DNA of 7,521 nt from an uncultured Eubacteriales bacterium (GCA_900553825.1 USEV01000034.1:1-7521), one strand, 5' to 3'. Positions 1 through 5,942 are shown, counted from the first letter of the stretch. The notes: generated from the sequence alone by a model not told the origin. A program made the numbers and translations.

Positions 1-7
1 GAGACAG
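1..7. other. Probable residual Nextera mosaic-end bases
   Basis: The first seven bases, GAGACAG, equal the last seven of the Tn5 mosaic end (AGATGTGTATAAGAGACAG). A seven-base match alone could be chance. The other end of the window carries an unmistakable read-through of the same adapter, so trimmed adapter is the best explanation. These bases should not be treated as genomic. Confidence 0.6.
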
Positions 8-64
8 GTCTCATCCGGGCGCCCGTTTCGGACAATAAAATTGTGCCTCGCAAAATCACGGGCC

Positions 65-77
65 CTACAAGTTGTAG
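65..77. repeat. Perfect 13-bp palindrome upstream of the DUF4364 promoter
   Basis: CTACAA-G-TTGTAG is a perfect 6+6 inverted repeat around one central base. It lies 25 bp upstream of the -35 element of the DUF4364 promoter, where an activator or repressor could bind. The size and TACA...TGTA form suit a dimeric regulator site, but no regulator can be named. The rest of bases 8-100 shows no gene. It holds only a GC palindrome (CGGGCGCCCG, 16-25) and a small ACAAT-AAA-ATTGT repeat (32-44). Confidence 0.35.
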
Positions 78-102
78 ATTGCAAAATTTTTCGGATAATG
101 TC

Positions 103-131
103 TTGAAATGCGGGCGAAATGGTGGTAAAAT
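103..131 (+). promoter_or_regulatory. SigA-type promoter of the DUF4364 gene
   Basis: A -35 TTGAAA (103-108) is separated by exactly 17 bp from a -10 TAAAAT (126-131). A TGG (123-125) directly precedes the -10, so it also fits an extended -10 (TGn). Transcription would start near 138, giving a leader of about 24 nt that contains only the ribosome binding site of the gene at 162. Confidence 0.75.
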
Positions 132-161
132 CCTATTCCCACATATCGGAGGAGAATTAAG

Positions 162-701
162 GTGGATTACGAACAAGATAATGTATCGCAGCGTCTGGAC
201 AGCAAGATCCAGAAACTGGTCATATTGTTTGTTTTCGACAGGATGGCAATCCCCATGAGCGAAGCCGTCCTGCTTGACATCTGCACCTCCGAGAACAACT
301 GGCTGGGCTACATGGACTGCAAGCAGTATCTGACGGAGCTTCTTGAAACCAACCTGCTTTACCGCGTGCCCAAGAGCGACTGCATCAACATCACGCAGGA
401 CGGCATCGGATGCCTTGCGCTGTTCTTCACGCGCATCCCGTCCTCCATCCGCGACGACATCAACGCCTATGCGCGCGAAAACCGCATGCGCTTCAAGAAG
501 AGGCAGTCCTACTTCTGCGACTATTCGAAGAACGCCGACGGCACCTACACGGTGATAATGCGCATCAACAGCGACATCGCAACGCTCATGGAGCTCAAGC
601 TCGTGGTGGCGAACAGGCAGCTTGCGAAATATCTCTACAAGAGCTGGGTGGACAAGGCGTCGCAGACATACGCCCTCATTCACGACACCCTGCTTGACTG
701 A
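162..701 (+). CDS. DUF4364 family protein
   Basis: This 179-aa protein matches the DUF4364 family of Clostridia and relatives, which is of unknown function. Family features seen: an N-terminal helix ending in ILFVFDRMAIPMSE (about 21-34), a helical segment with YLTELLETNLL (56-66), an 'I-T-Q-D-G' turn (77-81), 'RIPSSIRDDI' (91-100), and a C-terminal 'DIATLMELKLVV' strand-helix followed by W162. The N-terminal half reads like a winged-helix fold with a wing near residues 66-82, so a DNA-binding regulatory role is possible but is my inference. No membrane segment or signal peptide is seen. The start is GTG at 162, chosen because GGAGGAG (148-154) lies 7 nt upstream and the length is normal for the family. 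It stands alone on the plus strand, with its own promoter and terminator, convergent with the dehydrogenase gene. Confidence 0.85.
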   Translation: MDYEQDNVSQRLDSKIQKLVILFVFDRMAIPMSEAVLLDICTSENNWLGYMDCKQYLTELLETNLLYRVPKSDCINITQDGIGCLALFFTRIPSSIRDDINAYARENRMRFKKRQSYFCDYSKNADGTYTVIMRINSDIATLMELKLVVANRQLAKYLYKSWVDKASQTYALIHDTLLD

Positions 702-712
702 GATGGCGCAAA

Positions 713-728
713 CGACGCGTCGGCGTCG
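713..728 (+). other. Hairpin after the DUF4364 stop
   Basis: CGACGC (713-718) and GCGTCG (723-728) form a perfect 6-bp stem with a GTCG loop, 11 nt after the stop codon. No T-run follows, so it is not an intrinsic terminator. It could protect the mRNA 3' end upstream of the true terminator. Confidence 0.35.
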
Positions 729-767
729 CAAGCGGCAAAAGACAGAATGACAAAAGGACAAAGAGAT

Positions 768-797
768 GACCCGTCACCGCGACGGGTCTTTTGTTTT
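768..797 (+). terminator. Intrinsic terminator of the DUF4364 gene
   Basis: GACCCGTC (768-775) and GACGGGTC (781-788) make a perfect 8-bp stem around a five-base loop (ACCGC). TTTTGTTTT (789-797) follows. It lies 66 nt after the DUF4364 stop and is oriented to end that transcript. Confidence 0.9.
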
Positions 798-818
798 CCT
801 GCCGATTCCCTATTCCTT

Positions 819-888
819 TTCGTCAAACACGATTCGTGTTTCACGCTTGCCCGCCCGGAAATGCAACACGAAAAGTGTTTTCGACGAA
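819..888. repeat. Large imperfect inverted repeat built from AACAC/GTGTT palindromes
   Basis: The arm at 819-840 pairs with the arm at 865-888: 6 bp (TTCGTC), a 2-nt bulge, 6 bp (AAACAC), a 2x2 mismatch, then 8 bp (TTCGTGTT), around a 24-nt loop. The left arm is itself a palindrome: AAACACGA-T-TCGTGTTT (825-841). The right arm contains AACAC...GTGTT (865-869/875-879) and GTGTT...AACAC (875-879/887-891). It sits in a gene-free stretch between two terminators, with no T-run to make it a terminator. The form resembles a REP-type or other small dispersed intergenic element. Only one copy is visible here. Confidence 0.6.
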
Positions 889-906
889 CACAATGCATTT
901 TCAAGA

Positions 907-966
907 GGTGCAAATAATCCCGAAGGCGCTGACAAGGGTGCGAAAACCCCTGAAGACGCGGACAAA
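907..966 (+). repeat. Two-copy 30-bp tandem repeat
   Basis: Copy 1 (907-936) and copy 2 (937-966) are directly adjacent and agree at 22 of 30 positions. Both begin GGTGC and end GACAAG or GACAAA. Read in the frame starting at 907, they encode the related decapeptides GANNPEGADK and GAKTPEDADK. Six of the eight differences fall at third codon positions, a pattern typical of sequence once under protein-coding constraint. No plausible start or ribosome binding site was found for a gene here, and the open frame runs through the terminators on both sides, so I do not call a CDS. Confidence 0.6.
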
Positions 967-1025
967 TGGCGCGGGAGGCACGGACACGACAATGCGCGGA
1001 AAGCCCGAAAAGCCGCGGAAGGCAA

Positions 1026-1056
1026 AAACGAACCCCGCTTCTCGAGCGGGGCTTTT
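1026..1056. terminator. Bidirectional intrinsic terminator after the dehydrogenase gene
   Basis: CCCCGCT (1033-1039) and AGCGGGG (1045-1051) form a 7-bp stem around TCTCG. On the minus strand the stem is followed by TTCGTTTTT (1032 down to about 1024), which ends the dehydrogenase transcript about 35 nt after its stop. On the plus strand it is followed by CTTTT. It can therefore work from both sides. Confidence 0.8.
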
Positions 1057-1086
1057 AAGCCTTGATTTCAGTGCGCCGATTTCCCT

Positions 1087-2073
1087 TCAGTCCACCTCGA
1101 CGACAATCTTGTTGTACTGATAGGGATACTGCGCGCACTGTGCCACCATTTCGGGCACCTCGTCGAAACCGATACGCGAATTTATCAGTCCGTTGGTCTT
1201 GACGATGCGGTTTGCAAGCAGGTTGATTGCCGAGGACATCTCGCCGTAACCGTCCGCGACGCCGATGAGGCGGAGCTGTTTGGAAAGCACCACGCTGACA
1301 TCGATTGAATGACCGGAGCGCACAGAATAGCCCGCGATTGCGACCTCGCCCTTGTCCTTGACGAGGCGGAGCGCGGTGTTGAACGGGACGCCGTCACCGA
1401 CATAGACGGAGGCTTCCGCCATTCTGCCGCCCGTTATCTCCTCGACGCGGCGTTCGAGGTTGTCGTAAGCGGGGTTGAGCGTGTAGTACACCCCCCAGCC
1501 TGCGGCGAGAGCGAGCTTTTCCGCATCCAGATCGATGATGACGGGGATCATCTGGTAATAGAGCGCGAGCTGCGCCAGAATGAGCCCCAAAGTGCTTGCG
1601 CCGACGATGACGACGAAGTCGCCCTTGTCAACCTCGAGGCTGTTGAGCACATTGTTGCCGAGTGCGATGTATTCGGCAAAAATCGCCTCGTCGTCGGGGA
1701 TGCCATCGGGCAAGGCGTAGACATTCTCCGCGGGAACGGAGACAAAGTCCGAGAGCAACCCGTCGCGGTCAACGCCGAGCACGCTGACCTTTTTCACGCC
1801 GTGCTCCTCGTATCTGACATAGGGGCTGATGACGGCGCGGGCACCCATTTTGAGCCCGAGAGCGTCGCAATCCTCGGACATATACGCCACCGCGGAATGT
1901 CCGGGAACGGTGAGCTCGGGGTTTTTGTCGGGAGCATCGGAGGCAAAATACGCAAAATCGGTGGACGAGATTGCCACCTTCGACATCTTGAGTTTGACCT
2001 CGCCCTCGTTTTTGCGGAGCACGCTCTCCACGAGCTTGATGCGTGCGAGGTTCTCTATATGCCAGGATTTCAT
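1087..2073 (-). CDS. Zinc-ligand-depleted medium-chain dehydrogenase/reductase (alcohol dehydrogenase-like)
   Basis: This 328-aa protein has the two-domain MDR layout: a GroES-like N-terminal domain (about 20-125) and a Rossmann NAD(P)-binding domain (about 150-285). Seen: 'GxxxxG' at G158-A-S-T-L-G163, an acidic end of the second strand (D181, D183) that favours NAD(H) over NADP(H), and the family segment 'DGLLSDFVSVPAENVYALPDG' in parts at 104-124. In zinc alcohol dehydrogenases the first catalytic ligand is Cys in 'ICGSD'; here the motif is I35-S-S-T-D39. The GHE motif is G58-H59-S60, so His remains but Glu is gone. The four-Cys structural zinc loop is absent. It is thus probably a zinc-independent reductase or has lost activity; substrate unknown. 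Ribosome site GGAGGG (2078-2083) lies 4 nt before the ATG. It has its own promoter 63 nt downstream of rng and ends at the bidirectional terminator. Confidence 0.8.
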   Translation of the reverse strand: MKSWHIENLARIKLVESVLRKNEGEVKLKMSKVAISSTDFAYFASDAPDKNPELTVPGHSAVAYMSEDCDALGLKMGARAVISPYVRYEEHGVKKVSVLGVDRDGLLSDFVSVPAENVYALPDGIPDDEAIFAEYIALGNNVLNSLEVDKGDFVVIVGASTLGLILAQLALYYQMIPVIIDLDAEKLALAAGWGVYYTLNPAYDNLERRVEEITGGRMAEASVYVGDGVPFNTALRLVKDKGEVAIAGYSVRSGHSIDVSVVLSKQLRLIGVADGYGEMSSAINLLANRIVKTNGLINSRIGFDEVPEMVAQCAQYPYQYNKIVVEVD

Positions 2074-2104
2074 TCAGCCCTCCAAACGGCTTTGCCGCCC
2101 GTTA

Positions 2105-2133
2105 ATTCTATCACGCCGCAGGCTTTTTAGCAA
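2105..2133 (-). promoter_or_regulatory. SigA-type promoter of the dehydrogenase gene
   Basis: On the minus strand, -35 TTGCTA (2133-2128), a 17-bp spacer and -10 TAGAAT (2110-2105) with an extended TGA immediately upstream. The -35 begins just past the rng stop codon (2139-2137). A start near 2098 would give a leader of about 25 nt. No terminator separates rng from this gene, so read-through is also likely. Confidence 0.65.
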
Positions 2134-2136
2134 GCA

Positions 2137-3564
2137 CTAATAAAGCAGCCTTGCCGATTGCGGCAGAGTGAGCACTTTATCGTTCGTGCCCTCGATTTCG
2201 AACTTGTCGCGCGCGAGCGAGTAATCCGCGACGAAGTAGACGCGCTTGCCCCGCAACAGCCCCAGCACCTCGCGAGCCATTATGCGGCCGCTGAAGATGC
2301 GCCCCACGACATCCGGGTGGGCGCGGGCGATGACGGAGGAAAAGTCGTTGCGGAGAGTGAACTCGACAAGCTCGTCGCGCAGCTTGAGCGCGAGATGTGT
2401 GGACGACACCACATACCCTCCGCCGCACTCGCTGCACGGCTCGAGCATGAATGTGTCGGCGGGCAACCGCGTCCTCTTTCTGGTGAGCTCCACAAGCCCC
2501 AGCCCCGTCATTGCGACGGCAGAGGTTTTGAGCCTGTCCTTCTTCAGCTCCTCACGCAGGGCGTCGAGGACGGCGCGGCGGTGTTCGTCGAGCTGCATAT
2601 CGATGAAATCGATGATGACGATGCCGCTGATGTTGCGCACGCGCAGTTGTTTTGCAACCTCCCGTGCCGCGACGAGGTTGGTCCTGAAGACGGTGTCCTC
2701 GAGGTCCTTGCTGCCGACATACCGCCCCGTGTTGACATCGATGACGGTGAGAGCCTCGGTGCGGTCGATTACGAGATACGCCCCGCCTTCCATCTGGACC
2801 TTGCGGTCGGCGAGCTTGTCAATCTGCTCGGAGATGCCGAACTCCTTGAAGATGTTGCGCGCCCCGGTGTAGCACTCGACGCCGGAGCCGTACTTTTCGG
2901 CGAGCTTGACCGCGAGCGTCGGGTCGTTGACGACGACGCCGTCGACATCCTCGGCGAAGCTGTCGCGGAGCACCCGTTCGATGAGCTGTGCCTCGCGGTA
3001 GACCGTCGTGGTGGGACGCGCCTTTGCGTAGTCCGCCTCAATCTTGTTCCAGAGCTCGACGAGCTCCTTTGCCTCCTCGGCTATTTCCTCAAACGGGGCT
3101 TTTACCGCCGCGGAACGCACGATAAACCCCATGTTCGGTGGGCAAATCGAGGAAACGAACTTTTCCAGCTCGTCGCGCGCCTGCTCGTCCTCGATCTTTC
3201 TCGAAACGCCTCTGAAGCCGCCGTTGGGGAGCAGGACGAGGTTGTAACCCGGCAAGGTCACATCCATGGTCAGGCGCGCGCCCTTTGCGCTCCATTCCTC
3301 TTTTGCCACCTGACACATCACTATGTCGCCGGGCGAAATCTTGTCCGCCCTGTCGCCGATGTACAGAAAGCCGTTGCGCTGGAGTCCGATGTTGACGAAC
3401 GCCGCCTTCATGCCGCCGAGCACATTTTCAACCTTGCCCTTGTAGATGTTGCCGACATGCCCGCGTCTTGCGGCGTGCTCCACGCCGAACTCGATGAGCT
3501 CACCGTCGTTGACAAGCGCCGTCCTGGCAAAATAAGGGCTGAAATCGATGTAAAGTTTTTTCAT
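2137..3564 (-). CDS. rng: Ribonuclease G/E family endoribonuclease
   Basis: This 475-aa protein is close to the length of E. coli RNase G (489). RNase E/G enzymes cut single-stranded AU-rich RNA, prefer a 5' monophosphate, and act in rRNA maturation and mRNA decay in the cytoplasm. Domains seen: an N-terminal S1 RNA-binding domain (about 34-105, with GHVGNIYKGKVENVLGG and AAFVNIG...GFLYIGD), a 5'-sensor/RNase H-like part, and the DNase I-like catalytic core. The two magnesium-binding aspartates are in VID276VNTG and GIVIID319FIDM. The zinc-link cysteines are C377-S-E-C380 followed by GGG. The RNase E scaffold C-terminus is absent, so G-type is the better name. The start 'MKKLYIDFSP' fits the family, but the ribosome site is poor (GGTGAGGA abutting the ATG). 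It lies 137 nt downstream of glk and has a folded leader. Confidence 0.93.
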   Translation of the reverse strand: MKKLYIDFSPYFARTALVNDGELIEFGVEHAARRGHVGNIYKGKVENVLGGMKAAFVNIGLQRNGFLYIGDRADKISPGDIVMCQVAKEEWSAKGARLTMDVTLPGYNLVLLPNGGFRGVSRKIEDEQARDELEKFVSSICPPNMGFIVRSAAVKAPFEEIAEEAKELVELWNKIEADYAKARPTTTVYREAQLIERVLRDSFAEDVDGVVVNDPTLAVKLAEKYGSGVECYTGARNIFKEFGISEQIDKLADRKVQMEGGAYLVIDRTEALTVIDVNTGRYVGSKDLEDTVFRTNLVAAREVAKQLRVRNISGIVIIDFIDMQLDEHRRAVLDALREELKKDRLKTSAVAMTGLGLVELTRKRTRLPADTFMLEPCSECGGGYVVSSTHLALKLRDELVEFTLRNDFSSVIARAHPDVVGRIFSGRIMAREVLGLLRGKRVYFVADYSLARDKFEIEGTNDKVLTLPQSARLLY

Positions 3565-3578
3565 TCCTCACCGTGGAA

Positions 3579-3662
3579 TTTCCCCGTCCGGTACAACACG
3601 AAACCGCACGGAGAAACTTCCGCTTCTCTCGCGCGGCAACCTGCCCGTACAAGGACGGGAAA
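3579..3662 (-). promoter_or_regulatory. Structured 5' leader of rng
   Basis: Two nested stems are visible. The outer one pairs CCCGTCC (minus strand, 3659-3653) with GGACGGG (3589-3583), extendable by three A/T pairs past a bulged base. The inner one pairs CCGCGCG (3636-3630) with CGTGCGG (3610-3604), with one G-T pair, then a bulged A, then GAGAA (3628-3624) with TTCTC (3615-3611), around an 8-nt loop. The 5' outer arm could instead pair locally with ACGGG (3648-3644) in a competing hairpin. The outer stem ends about 18 nt before the rng start codon. A possible -10 (TAGAAT, 3669-3664) has no good -35, so the true 5' end may be upstream, within a transcript coming from glk. Confidence 0.55.
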
Positions 3663-3701
3663 AATTCTATGCCAAAAAAATTTCATACCGCCTTACGGCT
3701 T

Positions 3702-4658
3702 TCAGACCTTGTCCCGCATGGCGAGCGCCGCCGCGCCTATTATGCCGGCGTCGTTGCCCAGGGTCGCCGCGACGACCTTGATGGGAGGGTTGAACTCCGC
3801 CCCGTACGCGTTCCTGGACACATAGCGCTGCAGGGGTTTGATGAGAGCGTCGCCCTCCTTGGAAATGCCGCCGCCTATGATGAACACTTCGGGGTAAAAC
3901 ACATTGGCGAAAGTGACGAGACCTATGCCCACATAGCGGATGTATGCGCGCACCACGCTCTTTGCCGTCTTGTCGCCGAGGCGCGCCGCCTCGAACGCCG
4001 TCTTGCCGTCTATGCCGTTCTGCGCCGCCATGGAGGCAAGCAGGCTCTGAGGATGTCTTTGCACAGCCTTTGCGGTCTGTGCCATGAGCGCGCTTGCGGA
4101 GGCATAAGCCTCGAAGCAACCGCGTTTGCCGCAACCGCACATCGCGCCGCCCGCCTTGATGATTGCGTGGCCGCCCTCCGCGCCCGCGGAGCGGTTGCCC
4201 GTGAGCAACCTGCCGTCGACGACGATGCCCGTGCCCACTCCCGTGCCGAGAGTGACGGTGACGCTGTTTTTCGCGCCCTTGCCCGCCCCGAAGAGCGTCT
4301 CGCCGAGCGCGGCGCAGTTGGCGTCGTTGCTGACGAAAATGTCCTGCCTGCCCAGGCGTTTGCGGAGCATATCGACGATGGGAGTCTTGACGAAATTGAT
4401 GTTGCAGCTGTAACGGATGGTGCCCGCCGCGTCGTCGATGGAACCGGGGGAACCTATGCCTATGCCGTCGAGCGCGGCGACCTCGACGCCGCCGTTTTTT
4501 GCCACCTTCTCGATGAGCAGGGCTATATCCTCGACAATGTCCTCCGCAGGTGCGTCCGCACGGGTGACGGCGGATGTCTTGTACAGAATGACCCCGTTTT
4601 CGTCTACCAGCCCGCCCTTTAACGACATACCGCCGATGTCAATGCCGATGAACCGCAT
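3702..4658 (-). CDS. glk: ROK-family glucokinase
   Basis: This 318-aa protein has the layout of ROK (repressor, ORF, kinase) sugar kinases without the DNA-binding N-terminus of the repressor members, so it is a kinase. Expected role: ATP-dependent phosphorylation of glucose to glucose 6-phosphate in the cytoplasm. Seen: phosphate-binding 'GIDIGGMSLKGG' (5-16), the catalytic aspartate in SND112ANCAALGE, the glycine-rich 'TLGTGVGTGIVVDG' (136-149), sugar-contacting 'EGGH' (161-164), and the ROK zinc motif C174-G-C176-GKRG-C181 with H164. The C-terminal 'GNDAGIIGAA' is typical of Firmicutes GlcK. Glucose specificity is inferred; other hexoses or N-acetyl sugars are possible. The ATG at 4658 has GGAGG (4664-4668) 5 nt upstream. 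It follows the protease gene by 73 nt and has its own strong promoter. Confidence 0.9.
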   Translation of the reverse strand: MRFIGIDIGGMSLKGGLVDENGVILYKTSAVTRADAPAEDIVEDIALLIEKVAKNGGVEVAALDGIGIGSPGSIDDAAGTIRYSCNINFVKTPIVDMLRKRLGRQDIFVSNDANCAALGETLFGAGKGAKNSVTVTLGTGVGTGIVVDGRLLTGNRSAGAEGGHAIIKAGGAMCGCGKRGCFEAYASASALMAQTAKAVQRHPQSLLASMAAQNGIDGKTAFEAARLGDKTAKSVVRAYIRYVGIGLVTFANVFYPEVFIIGGGISKEGDALIKPLQRYVSRNAYGAEFNPPIKVVAATLGNDAGIIGAAALAMRDKV

Positions 4659-4706
4659 AACAGCCTCCGTTTGCGCGCAGCTTGTGCGTGCGCGAATCGT
4701 GCTGTT

Positions 4707-4735
4707 ATTTTAGCTCAATCGCGCGCGGATGTCAA
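4707..4735 (-). promoter_or_regulatory. Strong SigA-type promoter of glk
   Basis: On the minus strand, a consensus -35 TTGACA (4735-4730), a 17-bp spacer and -10 TAAAAT (4712-4707). The -35 overlaps the TGA stop of the upstream protease gene (4734-4732). Transcription would begin near 4700, with a leader of about 41 nt carrying the GGAGG site. This is the best promoter in the window. Confidence 0.85.
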
Positions 4736-5673
4736 CTGTCGCGCCCCTCGCGGGGACGAGGGCGTGGAAAATGTCCGACGAAATGACCTGCGCGCACGGG
4801 AAGTCTGCGGCGGAAAGGCACTTCGGGCGCGCCGCCCTTCATGCACGACGCAACCGTGCGCGAGAGTCTGCCCGCGGCGGCGTACGCGCGGAGTTCCGCC
4901 TCGGTGAGCGTGCGCACGACCGGGGGTGACGCGCCGCTCTCCCCGCCGTCGGACACCACCGCAAAGGTGGTGACGCTCCTGGAATCGATGTGGTGAAAAA
5001 GCCTGACGAGCGGCGCGTTCTCGGAGATGAACACCCTGCGCTCCCGCACGCCTGCGGAATAGTTCTTGTGCCCTGCGGCGAGCGCGCTGACATAGGAGTG
5101 TTCCCTGCCGCCCAGCGTCGCTCCGTAAAACAAAAAGACGGCGAGCACCCCGAGGGTGAAATTGATTGCCCCCGAAAACGCCGTGTATAAGAACCCTCCA
5201 AGCAACGCGACGGCGACGGCGACTCCCGCTGCCTGCATTCCCTTTGCCGCCTTGAGGCGGTTGCGCACCGTCCCGAGGACGACGCGCGCTCCGTCGAGAG
5301 GATATACCGGCAGGAGGTTGAAAGCCCCGATTGCGAAAGACGCGGCGAGGAAACCGCGCGTATAGGGATACACGGCGGGGAAAAGCCACCACAGCGCGAG
5401 CACCGCTCCGCAACACATGAAGTTCGCCGCGGGACCCGCCAGCCCCACTATCACGCAGGACCTGCCGTCCATCTCCTCGCGGGCGCACAGTTCCGCGCCG
5501 TAGGGCAAGAGGGTGAGCGAGCGCAAGACATATCCCCTCGCCCTTGCCGCCAGGGTGTGACCGAGCTCGTGAACGACGACGGCGGCAAAAGCCCACAAAA
5601 AGGCATACGCCTGCCCGAAAAGCACAAGCAAGAGGGCAAGCGCGAAGAAGAGGGGATGGACTTTGAGTTTCAT
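4732..5673 (-). CDS. spoIVFB: SpoIVFB-like M50 (site-2) intramembrane metalloprotease
   Basis: This 313-aa membrane protein has the zinc motif H35-E-L-G-H39 in an N-terminal membrane helix and the third-ligand motif N119-LLPVYPLD127-G, the M50B pattern of SpoIVFB. About six hydrophobic segments lie in residues 7-190. A soluble tail at about 213-278 (VFISENAPLVRLFHHID...TFAVVSD...RTLTEAEL) looks like a single CBS-type ATP-sensing domain, as in SpoIVFB. In Bacillus, SpoIVFB cuts pro-SigK in the mother cell at the outer forespore membrane. The substrate here is unknown, and the protein could be a general site-2 protease. It is 25 residues longer than the B. subtilis protein (288), the excess being an Arg/Pro-rich C-terminal tail (about 282-313). 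The ATG overlaps the preceding stop (ATGA) and has only a weak ribosome site, so translation is probably coupled to the small upstream gene. Confidence 0.85.
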   Translation of the reverse strand: MKLKVHPLFFALALLLVLFGQAYAFLWAFAAVVVHELGHTLAARARGYVLRSLTLLPYGAELCAREEMDGRSCVIVGLAGPAANFMCCGAVLALWWLFPAVYPYTRGFLAASFAIGAFNLLPVYPLDGARVVLGTVRNRLKAAKGMQAAGVAVAVALLGGFLYTAFSGAINFTLGVLAVFLFYGATLGGREHSYVSALAAGHKNYSAGVRERRVFISENAPLVRLFHHIDSRSVTTFAVVSDGGESGASPPVVRTLTEAELRAYAAAGRLSRTVASCMKGGAPEVPFRRRLPVRAGHFVGHFPRPRPREGRDS

Positions 5674-5942
5674 CCCATCAGCGCGGCAAGGATGTTGCTC
5701 ACCTGCGCCGCGGATTCGACCGCAGACGCCTTGAATATGCCCGCGAAGAGGAAACCGAGCGACACGAAAATGCCGAGGATAACGGGCACGAGCGCGACAT
5801 CGAGGGGGTCAATGCTCCCGAAAAGGCGGCGCTTCCCGTCCGTACCGCGTCTTTGTCTGCGGGTAAGAGGGCGCACCTCGTTTTCCGCGACGACATTCTC
5901 GCTCACTTCGACTTCGATTTTCTTGGCTCCGTCAAATTCCAT
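5670..5942 (-). CDS. Small single-pass membrane protein, possible minimal partner of the SpoIVFB-like protease
   Basis: I do not recognise a family for this 90-aa protein. It has an acidic start (residues 2-22), a basic patch (R24-R39, including RRQRR and KRR), one clear hydrophobic segment (about 48-70, with ALVPVILGIFVSLGFLFAGIF in the middle) and a short tail of about 20 residues. The basic patch before the membrane segment predicts N-in, C-out topology, as in SpoIVFA, the anchor and inhibitor of SpoIVFB. The SpoIVFA LytM/M23 domain is missing. Its place directly before the protease gene with a 4-nt ATGA overlap is the spoIVFA place in Bacillus, so a shortened functional analogue is plausible but unproven. 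Ribosome site GAGGTG (5952-5947) lies 4 nt before the ATG. It is preceded by a SigE-like promoter and the minDE terminator. Confidence 0.7.
   Translation of the reverse strand: MEFDGAKKIEVEVSENVVAENEVRPLTRRQRRGTDGKRRLFGSIDPLDVALVPVILGIFVSLGFLFAGIFKASAVESAAQVSNILAALMG

Noticed and set aside
1..12. An apparent GAGAC...GTCTC inverted repeat at the left edge
   Set aside because: Half of it is probably residual adapter, so the symmetry is likely an accident of the junction.
766..1065. A 99-codon plus-strand open frame across the gene-free region
   Set aside because: It starts inside one intrinsic terminator, passes through a second and has no ribosome site. The repeat inside it is reported separately.
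2087..2097. A CGGC-AAA-GCCG hairpin before the dehydrogenase ribosome site
   Set aside because: A 4-bp stem with a 3-nt loop and no T-run is too small to call a terminator or riboswitch.
1309..2130. A 273-codon open frame antisense to the dehydrogenase gene
   Set aside because: It is a shadow frame in GC-rich sequence. The minus-strand frame has a clear GroES-like and Rossmann architecture and a ribosome site.
3670..3701. A possible terminator after glk (CCG...CGG then T7)
   Set aside because: The stem is only about 3 bp, and the T-run is separated from it by several bases. Read-through into rng seems likely.
2158..3825. A 555-codon open frame on the plus strand antisense to rng
   Set aside because: It mirrors rng codons in a GC-rich genome, where stops are rare on the opposite strand. 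Its translation has no recognisable domain, while the rng frame shows all catalytic motifs.
4715..5596. A 293-codon minus-strand frame overlapping the SpoIVFB-like gene
   Set aside because: It is Arg/Gly-rich low-complexity translation, typical of an out-of-frame GC-rich reading. The overlapping frame has HELGH and the LLPVYPLDG motif.
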